A stretch of 21,406 nucleotides of DNA, from NCBI GenBank assembly GCA_038228485.1, contig JBBRPG010000057.1, forward strand, positions 1 to 21,406, written 5' to 3'. Shown here piece by piece: positions 1-7,541 of the stretch; positions within the stretch are counted from its first letter, which is position 1; every line of letters starts with the position of its first letter. Made by a program: the position numbers and the translations under genes. Under the pieces are notes generated by a model. That model did not search any database. It saw only the letters and a list, made by a program, of their open reading frames with translations, and was not told the DNA's origin. Source of the DNA: DATARH01 sp038228485. Lineage in GTDB: Bacteria > Pseudomonadota > Alphaproteobacteria > ATCC43930 > CGMCC-115725.

Positions 1-1
1 G

Positions 2-703
2 CAAATGGCCGCGCCGGAGGGGCGGCTGTTTCATTCCTGGCGCGAGGGCAGGGCGCGGCATCCGGCCACCGTCGACGATTACGCCAATCTCTGCCGGGCC
101 GCGCTGGCGCTGCACGAAGCGACGCAGGATGCGGGCTATCTCGATGTCGCGCGCCAATGGATCGCGGTGCTCGACCGGCATTATGGGGACGGCGCCGGCA
201 GCGGTTATTTCTTTGCCGCCGACGATACAGCGGGGCTGATCGCGCGGGCCAAGACTGCATCCGACGCCGCGGTGCCGGCGGGCAACGGCACGCTGGTCGG
301 GGTGCTGACCCGGCTGGCGATCCTGACCGGCGAGGCAGATTACCGCGACCGCGCCGATGCGATCGTCAAGGCGTTCAGCGGCGAGGTGACGCGCAACTTT
401 TTCCCGCTCGCGACCCTGATCAACAATGCCGAGCTGGCGCAAAAGCCGGTGCAGATCGTGCTTGTGGGCAATTCCACCGATCCTGGATTCGCCGCGCTGC
501 ACCGAGCGGTGTACCAGGTGTCGCTGCCCAAGCGGGTGGTGCAGACGGTCGCGCCGGAGCAGGCGCTGCCACCCGATCACCCCGCGTTGGGCAAGGGCCT
601 CGTCGACGGCAAGGCTGCGGCCTATGTCTGCGAGGGACCGGTGTGTTCGTTGCCGATCATAGAATCGCAACAACTGGTCGACGCCCTGGCTGGTCTCCGC
701 TAA
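2..703 (+). CDS. C-terminal part of YyaL/SSP411-type (DUF255) thioredoxin-domain protein, 5' end outside window
   Basis: This is the end of a larger gene that is open to the left edge of the window; the internal ATG at 5 is not taken as the true start. The roughly 230 visible residues match the C-terminal alpha/alpha-barrel part of the YyaL/spermatogenesis-associated-protein-20 family. Family-like stretches are HPATVDDYANL near the start, an AVPAGNGTLVGVLTRLA helix, and the terminal YVCEGPVCSLPI segment with its C-x4-C pair. Full-length members run to about 650-700 residues, with an N-terminal thioredoxin-like domain that would lie off the window. Their biochemical role is poorly defined, and sugar-epimerase-like folds have been noted in the C-terminal half. 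The stop is TAA at 701-703. The next gene starts 33 bp downstream with its own ribosome site, so the two may be co-transcribed. Family assignment is fairly secure; function is not. Confidence 0.8.
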   Translation, partial: QMAAPEGRLFHSWREGRARHPATVDDYANLCRAALALHEATQDAGYLDVARQWIAVLDRHYGDGAGSGYFFAADDTAGLIARAKTASDAAVPAGNGTLVGVLTRLAILTGEADYRDRADAIVKAFSGEVTRNFFPLATLINNAELAQKPVQIVLVGNSTDPGFAALHRAVYQVSLPKRVVQTVAPEQALPPDHPALGKGLVDGKAAAYVCEGPVCSLPIIESQQLVDALAGLR

Positions 704-736
704 TGTTCGCTCTTCGTTCCACAGACGGAGTTGCAC

Positions 737-1180
737 ATGCCTTCATTATCGATATCTAGCCCTATCGGCCGTCTAATTCTTGACGAGGAAGACGGCGCGC
801 TGGTGGCGGTTCGCTGGGCGAATGAGAAAACCGGCAACGGCAGCCCATTGCTCAACGAAGCGGCGCGCCAGCTAGACGCGTATTTCGCCGGCAATCTCAC
901 CGAGTTCGACCTGCCATTGCGCCCCGCCGGCTCCGCTTTCGAGCGCCGCGTCTGGGACGGAATGCTGGGCATCCCTTACGGGAAAACCCGCTCTTACGGC
1001 GAGCTGGCCGCCGGCATCGGCTCCGGCCCGCGCGCGGTCGGCGGCGCCTGCGGCAAGATCCCGATCCCGATCGTCATCCCCTGCCACCGCGTGCTGGCGA
1101 AAGCGGGCATGGGCGGGTACAGCGGCTCGGGCGGGCTCAAAACCAAGCAAGCCTTGCTCGCGATAGAGGGCGCGCTCTAA
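737..1180 (+). CDS. ogt: methylated-DNA--[protein]-cysteine S-methyltransferase
   Basis: The 147-residue protein repairs O6-alkylguanine (and O4-alkylthymine) by one-time transfer of the alkyl group to its own cysteine. The active-site signature IPCHRVL is at residues 114-120, with Cys116 as acceptor. Upstream is the helix-turn-helix region IPYGKTRSYGELA (79-91), with the arginine finger near Arg99, and downstream GGYSGSGGLKTKQALLAIE, all canonical. I chose ATG 737 rather than the TTG at 731 because GGAG at 727-730 sits six bases upstream of it. An oddity is that the residue equivalent to human AGT Asn137, normally the N of NP-x-PI before the active site, is Ile108 here (CGKIPIPIVIPCHRV). The gene is compact and lacks an Ada AraC-type domain, so it is an Ogt-type enzyme, probably constitutive. 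Confidence 0.93.
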   Translation: MPSLSISSPIGRLILDEEDGALVAVRWANEKTGNGSPLLNEAARQLDAYFAGNLTEFDLPLRPAGSAFERRVWDGMLGIPYGKTRSYGELAAGIGSGPRAVGGACGKIPIPIVIPCHRVLAKAGMGGYSGSGGLKTKQALLAIEGAL

Positions 1181-1226
1181 AACCTGCCGCAGGCCGTTGG
1201 ACCATCGAATTCGGGAGAAACATGTC

Positions 1227-2201
1227 ATGGTGCAGGCGATTCGCTTCGAGAAGACCGGCGGCCCCGACGTCTTGATCTGGCAGCAGGTCAGCGTCGACAA
1301 GCCTGGGCTGGGACAGGTGCGGCTCAAGCACACCGCGGTCGGGCTCAACTACATCGACACGTACCAGCGCAGCGGGCTTTACCCGATGCAGCTGCCGAGC
1401 GGGCTCGGCGGCGAGGGCGCCGGGATCATCGAGGAAGTCGGGCCTGGCGTTACCGGGCTCAAACCGGGCGACCGGGTCGCCTATGCCGGCGGCCCGCCGG
1501 GCGCCTACAGCGAGGCCAGGGTAATGCCGGCCGACCGGCTGGTGCCGGTGCCCGACGGCATCACCGACCAGCAAGCCGCGGCGATGATGCTGAAGGGCAT
1601 GACCGCCTGGTACCTGGTCCGCCGCACCCATGTGGTGAAGCCGGGCGAAACCATCCTCATCCACGCCGCCGCCGGCGGGGTCGGGCAGATCGTCTGCCAA
1701 TGGGCCAAGCATCTCGGCGCGACCGTGATCGGCACGGTCGGCAGCGACGACAAGGCGGCGCTAGTCAAGCAGCATGGCTGCGACCATCCGATCGTCTACA
1801 CGCGCGAGGATTTCGTCGCCCGCGTCGGCGAGATCACCGGCGGCAAGAAAGTGCCGGTGGTCTACGATTCGGTCGGCAAGGACACCTTCTTCAAATCGTT
1901 GGATTGCCTGGCGCCGCTGGGGCTTTTAGCGCTGTTCGGCCAGTCCTCGGGGTCGGTGCCGCCGGTCGATCTCGGTATCCTCGCCGGCAAGGGCTCGCTG
2001 TTCGTCACCCGGCCGACGCTCAACACCTACACCGCATCGCGCGAGGATCTGCTGACCGCGGCGAACGATTTGTTCAGCGTGGTGAAAAGCGGCGCGGTGA
2101 AGATCTCGGTCAACCAGACCTACCCGTTGCGCGACGCGGCGCAAGCGCACCGCGATCTCGAAAGCCGCAAGACCACCGGCCAGACCGTGCTTACGGTTTA
2201 A
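1227..2201 (+). CDS. qor: NADPH:quinone oxidoreductase (zinc-independent MDR family)
   Basis: The 324-residue protein belongs to the quinone-oxidoreductase branch of the medium-chain dehydrogenase/reductase superfamily, soluble enzymes that reduce quinones or enones with NADPH. The N-terminal GroES-like domain carries GLNYIDTYQRSGLYP (39-53) and LGGEGAGIIEEVGPGV (60-75), where zinc-dependent relatives have cysteine and histidine ligands that are absent here. The Rossmann dinucleotide motif is HAAAGGVGQ at 146-154. Its length is close to that of E. coli QOR (327). The start at ATG 1227 (MVQAIRF) has GGGAG at 1213-1217, nine bases upstream; a TTG at 1197 would only add an unlikely N-terminal tail. 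The gene converges on rho, and its stop is followed by the REP-like palindromes. Family is certain; the physiological substrate is unknown. Confidence 0.92.
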   Translation: MVQAIRFEKTGGPDVLIWQQVSVDKPGLGQVRLKHTAVGLNYIDTYQRSGLYPMQLPSGLGGEGAGIIEEVGPGVTGLKPGDRVAYAGGPPGAYSEARVMPADRLVPVPDGITDQQAAAMMLKGMTAWYLVRRTHVVKPGETILIHAAAGGVGQIVCQWAKHLGATVIGTVGSDDKAALVKQHGCDHPIVYTREDFVARVGEITGGKKVPVVYDSVGKDTFFKSLDCLAPLGLLALFGQSSGSVPPVDLGILAGKGSLFVTRPTLNTYTASREDLLTAANDLFSVVKSGAVKISVNQTYPLRDAAQAHRDLESRKTTGQTVLTV

Positions 2202-2240
2202 AGTGGGTTCCGATCGCGTTCGCTCACCGCATTCTGCCGC

Positions 2241-2315
2241 GTCCCGGCGAAAGCCGGGATCCACTTGTCGGCCGCTTATGGCTGCGGGTTAGTGGGCCCC
2301 GGCTTCCGCCGGGGA
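2241..2315. repeat. inverted pair of REP-like palindromes
   Basis: Two related 24-bp palindromic units lie between the convergent qor and rho genes. The first (2241-2264) has stem TCCCGGC at 2242-2248 and GCCGGGA at 2253-2259 with a GAAA loop, followed by TCCAC. The second (2292-2315) has stem CCCCGGC at 2297-2303 and GCCGGGG at 2308-2314 with loop TTCC, preceded by GTGGG. Read on the minus strand, the first unit is GTGG-A-T-CCCGGC-TTTC-GCCGGGA-C, so the second is the same element in opposite orientation with four or so differences. This is the head-to-head arrangement of REP doublets. Such GC-rich palindromes often fall between convergent genes, where they can stabilise 3' ends or bind nucleoid proteins. 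No T-run follows either stem, so they are not classic intrinsic terminators. Confidence 0.75.
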
Positions 2316-2349
2316 GCGGTATATTGAGAACGACTTGAACTGATGCGGC

Positions 2350-3606
<1,257 letters not shown>

Positions 3607-3843
3607 GGAGCTTTCGTTGTGTGATGAGGCCCAGGGTCGTGGGACGGGGCGATGAGGACAGGGTTAACCTGTCTGCGGCGGGCCGGCGCGGAGCGATTCC
3701 GGGCGGGCGGGAGAAGATGTCGAGGATAGCGGGAAAGTGTGAAGAAAAGCCGTTGATCGGCTGGCTCATTCCCTTATCGAAAGCAGATATGCAAGTCAAA
3801 CAGGATTACAAGGGCACAGCATTACCGTTGCCGCATGCCGCGC
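3607..3843 (-). promoter_or_regulatory. rho leader region
   Basis: This 237-bp gap between hemJ and rho holds no convincing gene. On the minus strand a possible sigma70-like promoter is TTGACT (3799-3794), 17 bases, then TAAGGG (3776-3771); the second element is poor, so the call is weak. Closer to rho is an inverted repeat GACAGG (3657-3662) and CCTGTC (3668-3673) around GTTAA, 51 bp upstream of the start codon, which could be an operator or an RNA hairpin. E. coli rho is known to be autoregulated by attenuation in a long leader, so a similar arrangement is plausible here, but nothing in the sequence proves it. Confidence 0.35.
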
Positions 3844-4293
3844 TCAGAACGGCTTGAGCACGACCAGCAGCACGATCGCGATCATCGCCAAGGTCGGCAG
3901 CTCATTGATCAGGCGAAAGAATCGCTCGCTGCGCGGGGTCATGCCCGCGGCAAAGCCTCTGCGCCACCGCGCCAGCAACAGCTGAAACACGGTCAACGCG
4001 GCGACCAGCGCCAGCTTTAGCCAGATCCAGCCTTGCCGCCAGTCGACCGCACCCGGCGTAGCCAGCAGCAGAATGCCGAACCCGTAAGTCATCGCCAATG
4101 CCGGGGCCATGATGCCGCGCAGCAAGCGCCGCTCCATCACCGTCAGCATCGCCGCGCGGCTGGAACCCGCCGGCACGCCGGCGTGATAAACAAACAGCCG
4201 CGGCAGATAGAGCAGCCCCGCCATCCAGGCGATGACGCTGACGATGTGCAGCGCCTTGGTCCACGGATATGCCGCGGTAAGCCAGCCGGTCAT
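3844..4293 (-). CDS. hemJ: protoporphyrinogen IX oxidase HemJ
   Basis: This is a 149-residue integral membrane protein with four likely transmembrane helices at about 13-31, 62-78, 88-108 and 132-148. HemJ (formerly UPF0093) converts protoporphyrinogen IX to protoporphyrin IX, the penultimate heme step, in alphaproteobacteria and cyanobacteria that lack HemG or HemY. Family signatures are KALHIVSVIAWMAGLLYLPR (13-32) with His16, FVYH with His37, and WIWLKLALV with Lys93; the His and Lys residues are those considered functionally important in the family. Its ATG overlaps the TGA of hemH in the four bases 4290-4293 (ATGA on the minus strand), which implies translational coupling to the next enzyme of the pathway. 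Length and motif order are normal. Confidence 0.93.
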   Translation of the reverse strand: MTGWLTAAYPWTKALHIVSVIAWMAGLLYLPRLFVYHAGVPAGSSRAAMLTVMERRLLRGIMAPALAMTYGFGILLLATPGAVDWRQGWIWLKLALVAALTVFQLLLARWRRGFAAGMTPRSERFFRLINELPTLAMIAIVLLVVLKPF

Positions 4294-5243
4294 GCAGCGG
4301 CCGCGTCGACAAGCGCGGCGAGCGCGCCGATGAAGCGCGGCTCGGTACCCACGGTCGGCGCCCGGTAATAGCCGGGCACTTCCTGTTCTTCGGCGAGCCG
4401 GCGGTAGTCACGGTCGAGCTCCACCAGTGTTTCCGAATGCTCGGAGACGAACGAGATCGGCGCGACAACGACCGCCACCTTGTCGCGCCCGGCGCGGCGG
4501 ATTTCGTCGTCGATCGACGGGCTGAGCCAGGCCAGCGGGCCGACCCGGCTCTGGTAGCACACGGTCCAGTCCAGCCCAGGGTGGGCCAGCGCCGCCGCCA
4601 CTGCCGCCGCGGTCTCGGCGATCTGCCGGGGATAGGGGTCGCCGGCATTGACGATCTTCAGCGGCAGCCCGTGCGCGCTCAACAGCAGGCGGCAGGCGCC
4701 ATGATCTGCCATCGCCTGTTCCAGCACCGGCTCGATCTGACCGGCCAGCGCTTCGATCAGCCCCGGCGCGGTGGGGTACGATTCGACAATTCGGGTCGGC
4801 CGGTCGAGGCCCTGCCGGGCCGCTTCCTCTCGCCACGCCGCCAGCGACGACCCGGTCGTCGTCGTCGAATATTGCGGATAAAGCGGCAGGCAGACGATTT
4901 CGTCCGGCTGCCAGGCCTTGACCGCGGCAACCGCTTCCGCCGTCAGCGGATGCCAATAGCGCATGGCGATGAAGCAACGGGCCTCACCGCCCAAAACGCC
5001 TTCAAGCGCGTGCGCCTGGGCTTGCGTGTTGGCGAGCAGCGGCGACCCGCCGCCAAGATGGCTATAGATATCCAATGCCATCTTGGTGCGGCGCCAGGCG
5101 ATCAACCGCGCCAGCGGCCAGCGCAATATCGCCGGAAGGGTGATGATCGCCGGGTCGCTGAACAGATTGGTCAAAAACGGCCGCACCGCCAGCAGCGAAT
5201 CCGGCCCGCCCAAATTCATCAACACGATCGCCCGGCGCGTCAT
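4290..5243 (-). CDS. hemH: ferrochelatase
   Basis: The 317-residue enzyme inserts Fe2+ into protoporphyrin IX, the last step of protoheme synthesis. Family signatures are MNLGGPDS (9-16), PLYPQYSTTTTGSS (120-133), the catalytic-histidine motif LLLSAHGLP (186-194, His191) and PISFVSEHSETLVELD (262-277) with the conserved Glu268. I start at ATG 5243 (MTRRAIVLMNLGG), directly next to the hemE stop, because this gives a normal-length protein; the frame stays open further upstream, but that extension lies within hemE and resembles no ferrochelatase. It acts right after HemJ, whose gene overlaps its stop, so the two final heme steps are translationally linked. It is probably a soluble or peripheral membrane enzyme; no iron-sulfur cysteine cluster is visible at the C-terminus. 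Confidence 0.96.
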   Translation of the reverse strand: MTRRAIVLMNLGGPDSLLAVRPFLTNLFSDPAIITLPAILRWPLARLIAWRRTKMALDIYSHLGGGSPLLANTQAQAHALEGVLGGEARCFIAMRYWHPLTAEAVAAVKAWQPDEIVCLPLYPQYSTTTTGSSLAAWREEAARQGLDRPTRIVESYPTAPGLIEALAGQIEPVLEQAMADHGACRLLLSAHGLPLKIVNAGDPYPRQIAETAAAVAAALAHPGLDWTVCYQSRVGPLAWLSPSIDDEIRRAGRDKVAVVVAPISFVSEHSETLVELDRDYRRLAEEQEVPGYYRAPTVGTEPRFIGALAALVDAAAA

Positions 5244-5244
5244 C

Positions 5245-6303
5245 TCAACCGGCGGGCGACGGCTCGGCCAGCATCCGCGCCAATTCGGCGACATGTTCCG
5301 GCGGCGTTTGCGGCAAGACACCATGGCCGAGGTTGAACACATACGGGCCCTGCCCGAGCGTCTTTCGCAGTTCAGCGACCGCGCGGCGCATTTCCTCTCC
5401 GCCGGCCAGCAGCAGCACCGGATCGAGATTGCCCTGCACCGCGACATGCGGTTGCAGCCGGTCTCGGGCAAACCCCGCCGGCATCGCCGTGTCGAGCCCG
5501 ACCGCATCGACCCCGGTTTCGGCCGCATACCGCTCGGTCATCAGTCCGCCGCCGCGTGGAAAGCCAATCACCGGTACCTCCGGGAACCGCTCTTTCAGCG
5601 CCGTAACGAGCCGCTTTGTCGGGGCGATGACCCAGCGCTCGAACCCGTCCGGCGACAGTGCGCCGGCCCAGCTGTCGAACAGCTGCACGGCTTCGACCCC
5701 GGCCTCGATCTGCAGCGACAGAAACTCCAAGGTCGCCACCGCGATCGTCTCGATCAGCGCGGCAAACCCGGGCGGATCGCGATAGGCCCAGGCCTTGACC
5801 CGGTGAAAGTCGCGACTGGTGCCGCCTTCGACCATATAGGTCGCCACCGTCCACGGCGCCCCGGCAAAGCCGATCAGCGCAGTCTCGTCCGGCAGGCTGG
5901 CGCGAACCCGGCGTACCGCTTCGCCGACGGGGGCCAGCAACGTGCCGATCCCGCCTGTCCGCAGCCCGGCAATTCCTCTTGCTTCGGAGAGCGGCTCCAA
6001 TTTTGGACCTTCATTTTCGAACGACAGCCGCTGTCCCAGCGCCCGCGGCACCAACAAAATGTCCGAGAACAGGATTGCGGCATCCATCCCATAGCGGCGG
6101 ATCGGCTGCAGGGTCACTTCCGCCGCCAGCTCCGGGGTCAGGCATAGCGTGACAAAATCACCGGCCTTAGCCCTAAGCTCGCGGTATTCCGGCAGGTAGC
6201 GCCCGGCCTGCCGCATCAGCCACCACGGCGGACGTTCGGTTGCCTCGCCGCGCAATGCCCGCAGCAACGGCTTTGCCGAACCCTCTGTGGTTTTCCCCGC
6301 CAT
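5245..6303 (-). CDS. hemE: uroporphyrinogen decarboxylase
   Basis: The 352-residue cytosolic enzyme removes the four acetate carboxyls of uroporphyrinogen III to give coproporphyrinogen III. Signatures are PPWWLMRQAGRYLPEY at 25-40 (with the substrate-binding arginines 31 and 35), the catalytic aspartate in FSDILLVP (Asp81), APWTVATYMVEGGTS (149-163), QGNLDP (290-295) and NLGHGVLPQTP (324-334). I place the start at ATG 6303 (MAGKTTEG) because GAAGGAG at 6318-6312 lies eight bases upstream on the minus strand; the in-frame ATG at 6330 has no purine-rich site in front, only CTCCT-type sequence. It is the first gene of the leftward heme cluster and borders the probable replication origin, as in Caulobacter. 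Its stop abuts the hemH start with one base between. Confidence 0.96.
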   Translation of the reverse strand: MAGKTTEGSAKPLLRALRGEATERPPWWLMRQAGRYLPEYRELRAKAGDFVTLCLTPELAAEVTLQPIRRYGMDAAILFSDILLVPRALGQRLSFENEGPKLEPLSEARGIAGLRTGGIGTLLAPVGEAVRRVRASLPDETALIGFAGAPWTVATYMVEGGTSRDFHRVKAWAYRDPPGFAALIETIAVATLEFLSLQIEAGVEAVQLFDSWAGALSPDGFERWVIAPTKRLVTALKERFPEVPVIGFPRGGGLMTERYAAETGVDAVGLDTAMPAGFARDRLQPHVAVQGNLDPVLLLAGGEEMRRAVAELRKTLGQGPYVFNLGHGVLPQTPPEHVAELARMLAEPSPAG

Positions 6304-6374
6304 TCGCCGCACTCCTTCTTCTTCATTCATAGAGGAGTCTTTAAAGGAGGTGGTAGTGGGGCAGTGGCATAACG

Positions 6375-6530
6375 GGGATTAAGCCCTGTCCCGATTCTGT
6401 CCCGGTCCCGTGAAAAATGCGGCGAAATCCACCCGCAGCAGTGCAAAACCGGTGTGCTAGGGTTAATAAAGAGTGATGCCGTGCGGACGTGAACAGGGTG
6501 GATAGCCGGGATTAAAAGCGGCGGGTTTAA
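6375..6530 (+). repeat. recurring GGG(N)TTAA motif in the presumed origin
   Basis: The motif occurs four times in the same orientation: GGGATTAA at 6375-6382, GGGTTAA at 6460-6466, GGGATTAA at 6508-6515 and GGGTTTAA at 6523-6530. TTAA is scarce in such GC-rich DNA. The spacing is not the N7 of a full CtrA site. The copies could be protein-binding sites or parts of an unwinding element. Confidence 0.4.
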
Positions 6531-6662
6531 GTTGTCCTCATGCCGCGGAGGGTCGGGACCGCGTAGTACCGGCGGGACGATGAGCCGGACAGACCGATAG
6601 GGTGTGGGGATCGATTGGCCGGAAACCGCGCGGGCGGTACTTTCCCTTCGGTTCGCGGCGGT

Positions 6663-6671
6663 CTATGCACA
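6663..6671 (+). promoter_or_regulatory. candidate DnaA box
   Basis: CTATGCACA matches the DnaA consensus TTATNCACA at eight of nine positions; only the first base differs. It lies 49 bp upstream of the ppsR start inside the presumed origin. A second, weaker match is CTATCCACC on the minus strand at 6505-6497 (seven of nine). One box could arise by chance, so this counts only in combination with the synteny. Confidence 0.4.
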
Positions 6672-6719
6672 GGCTGACCGGGTCTAGCCGGGGATAGAGC
6701 AGGCAGGAAGGATCGGCGG

Positions 6720-7541
6720 GTGCTGACGCGGTTTCACCTCCACCTCGTTTCGGATTCGACCGGCGACACGGTGCATTCGGTGGCGCGCGCCTGCCTGGTG
6801 CAGTTCGACGAGGCCCAGGCGATTGAGCACAATTGGAGCATGGTGCGCACCGCGGCCCAGCTCGAGCGGGTAATCGCCGGATTGGAGGCCAATCCCGGCA
6901 TCGTCCTTTATACTCTGGTCAATGTCGTGCTGCGCCAGTCGCTGCAGGAAAGCTGCCGCCGGCTCGGGGTGACGATGATCCCGATCCTCGACCCGGTGTT
7001 GGGGGCGATGGCGTCTTTTCTCGGCCGCGAAAGCCGGGGCACGCCGGGCAAGCAGCATCTGCTGGACAGCGAATATTTCGCCCGCATCGACGCGATGACC
7101 TTTGCGATCAATCACGATGACGGGCAATCGACCTGGGGCATCGACGATTCCGACGTGTGCCTCGTCGGCGTGTCGCGCACCTCAAAGACGCCGACCAGCC
7201 TCTACCTCGCCAATCGCGGCATCAAGACGTCCAACGTACCGTTCGTGCCGGGGGTGCCGTTGCCGGCCGAGCTGCTGGCCGCGACCAAGCCGCTGATCGT
7301 CGGGCTGACCAACGATCCCGAGCGCCTGATCCACTTGCGGCGCAACCGGCTCAGCATGCTCGATCACAACGGTGAGACCGACTACACCGATATCCAAGCG
7401 GTAAAGACCGAGGTGCGCGAGGCCCGCCGCGTTTTTGCCGAGAACCATTGGCCGGTGATCGACGTGACACGGCGCTCGATCGAGGAGACGGCGGCGGCGA
7501 TCTACCGGTTGCTCGAGCGGCGGCGTGGCCTCGACGCCTGA
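6720..7541 (+). CDS. ppsR: pyruvate, phosphate dikinase / PEP synthase regulatory protein (DUF299)
   Basis: The 273-residue bifunctional kinase/pyrophosphorylase family protein switches PEP-synthesising enzymes (pyruvate phosphate dikinase or PEP synthase) off and on: it phosphorylates a threonine next to the catalytic histidine using ADP, and removes that phosphate phosphorolytically. Family signatures are the N-terminal HLHLVSDSTGDT (6-17), the P-loop-like GVSRTSKTP (150-158), ANRGIKTSNVPFVPG and the C-terminal VIDVTRRSIEETAA. The start is GTG 6720, with GGAAGGA at 6706-6712 seven bases ahead; no nearby ATG fits. It is the homologue of the RP001 gene beside the origin in Rickettsia and Caulobacter, and it is the first gene of the rightward operon. 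Its end overlaps maf by 17 bases. Whether the target here is PPDK or PEP synthase cannot be told. Confidence 0.93.
   Translation: MLTRFHLHLVSDSTGDTVHSVARACLVQFDEAQAIEHNWSMVRTAAQLERVIAGLEANPGIVLYTLVNVVLRQSLQESCRRLGVTMIPILDPVLGAMASFLGRESRGTPGKQHLLDSEYFARIDAMTFAINHDDGQSTWGIDDSDVCLVGVSRTSKTPTSLYLANRGIKTSNVPFVPGVPLPAELLAATKPLIVGLTNDPERLIHLRRNRLSMLDHNGETDYTDIQAVKTEVREARRVFAENHWPVIDVTRRSIEETAAAIYRLLERRRGLDA

Larger units (their letters stand above)
6304..6719. other. probable chromosomal replication origin (oriC) between hemE and ppsR
   Basis: This roughly 400-bp gap has no gene. Three things suggest an origin. First, in Caulobacter crescentus and Rickettsia the origin lies between hemE and the gene homologous to the adjacent ppsR (RP001). 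Second, all four genes on its left read leftward and the five on its right read rightward, as expected if transcription follows the forks. Third, the stretch 6411-6540 has about 62 A or T in 130 bases by hand count, clearly richer than the surrounding coding DNA. Recognisable elements are a near-consensus DnaA box at 6663-6671, a weaker one at 6497-6505, four GGG(N)TTAA motifs, and an 11-bp-spaced repeat CTGTCCCG at 6386-6393 and 6397-6404. The region must also hold the promoters of both flanking operons, which I cannot place with confidence. Canonical DnaA box clusters are not obvious. Confidence 0.65.

Noticed and set aside
2242..2314. Intrinsic terminator for qor or rho
   Set aside because: The stems are strong, but no T-run follows on either strand, and the two units are copies of one repeat family.
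3621..3857. Small plus-strand open frame between rho and hemJ
   Set aside because: It runs against the operon, has no ribosome site or recognisable product, and overlaps the hemJ end.
5244..5528. N-terminal extension of ferrochelatase into hemE
   Set aside because: The extra part is coded within the hemE C-terminal region, has arginine-rich nonsense composition, and ATG 5243 gives a normal-length enzyme.
6304..6330. Start of hemE at the upstream ATG 6330
   Set aside because: No Shine-Dalgarno sequence precedes it, whereas ATG 6303 has GAAGGAG at ideal distance, and the added residues MNEEEGVRR are those coding for that site.
6512..6530. Full CtrA binding site in the presumed origin
   Set aside because: The two TTAA blocks at 6512-6515 and 6527-6530 are 11 bases apart rather than the expected seven.
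6603..6611. TGTGGGGAT as a further DnaA box
   Set aside because: Three mismatches to the consensus; too weak to count.
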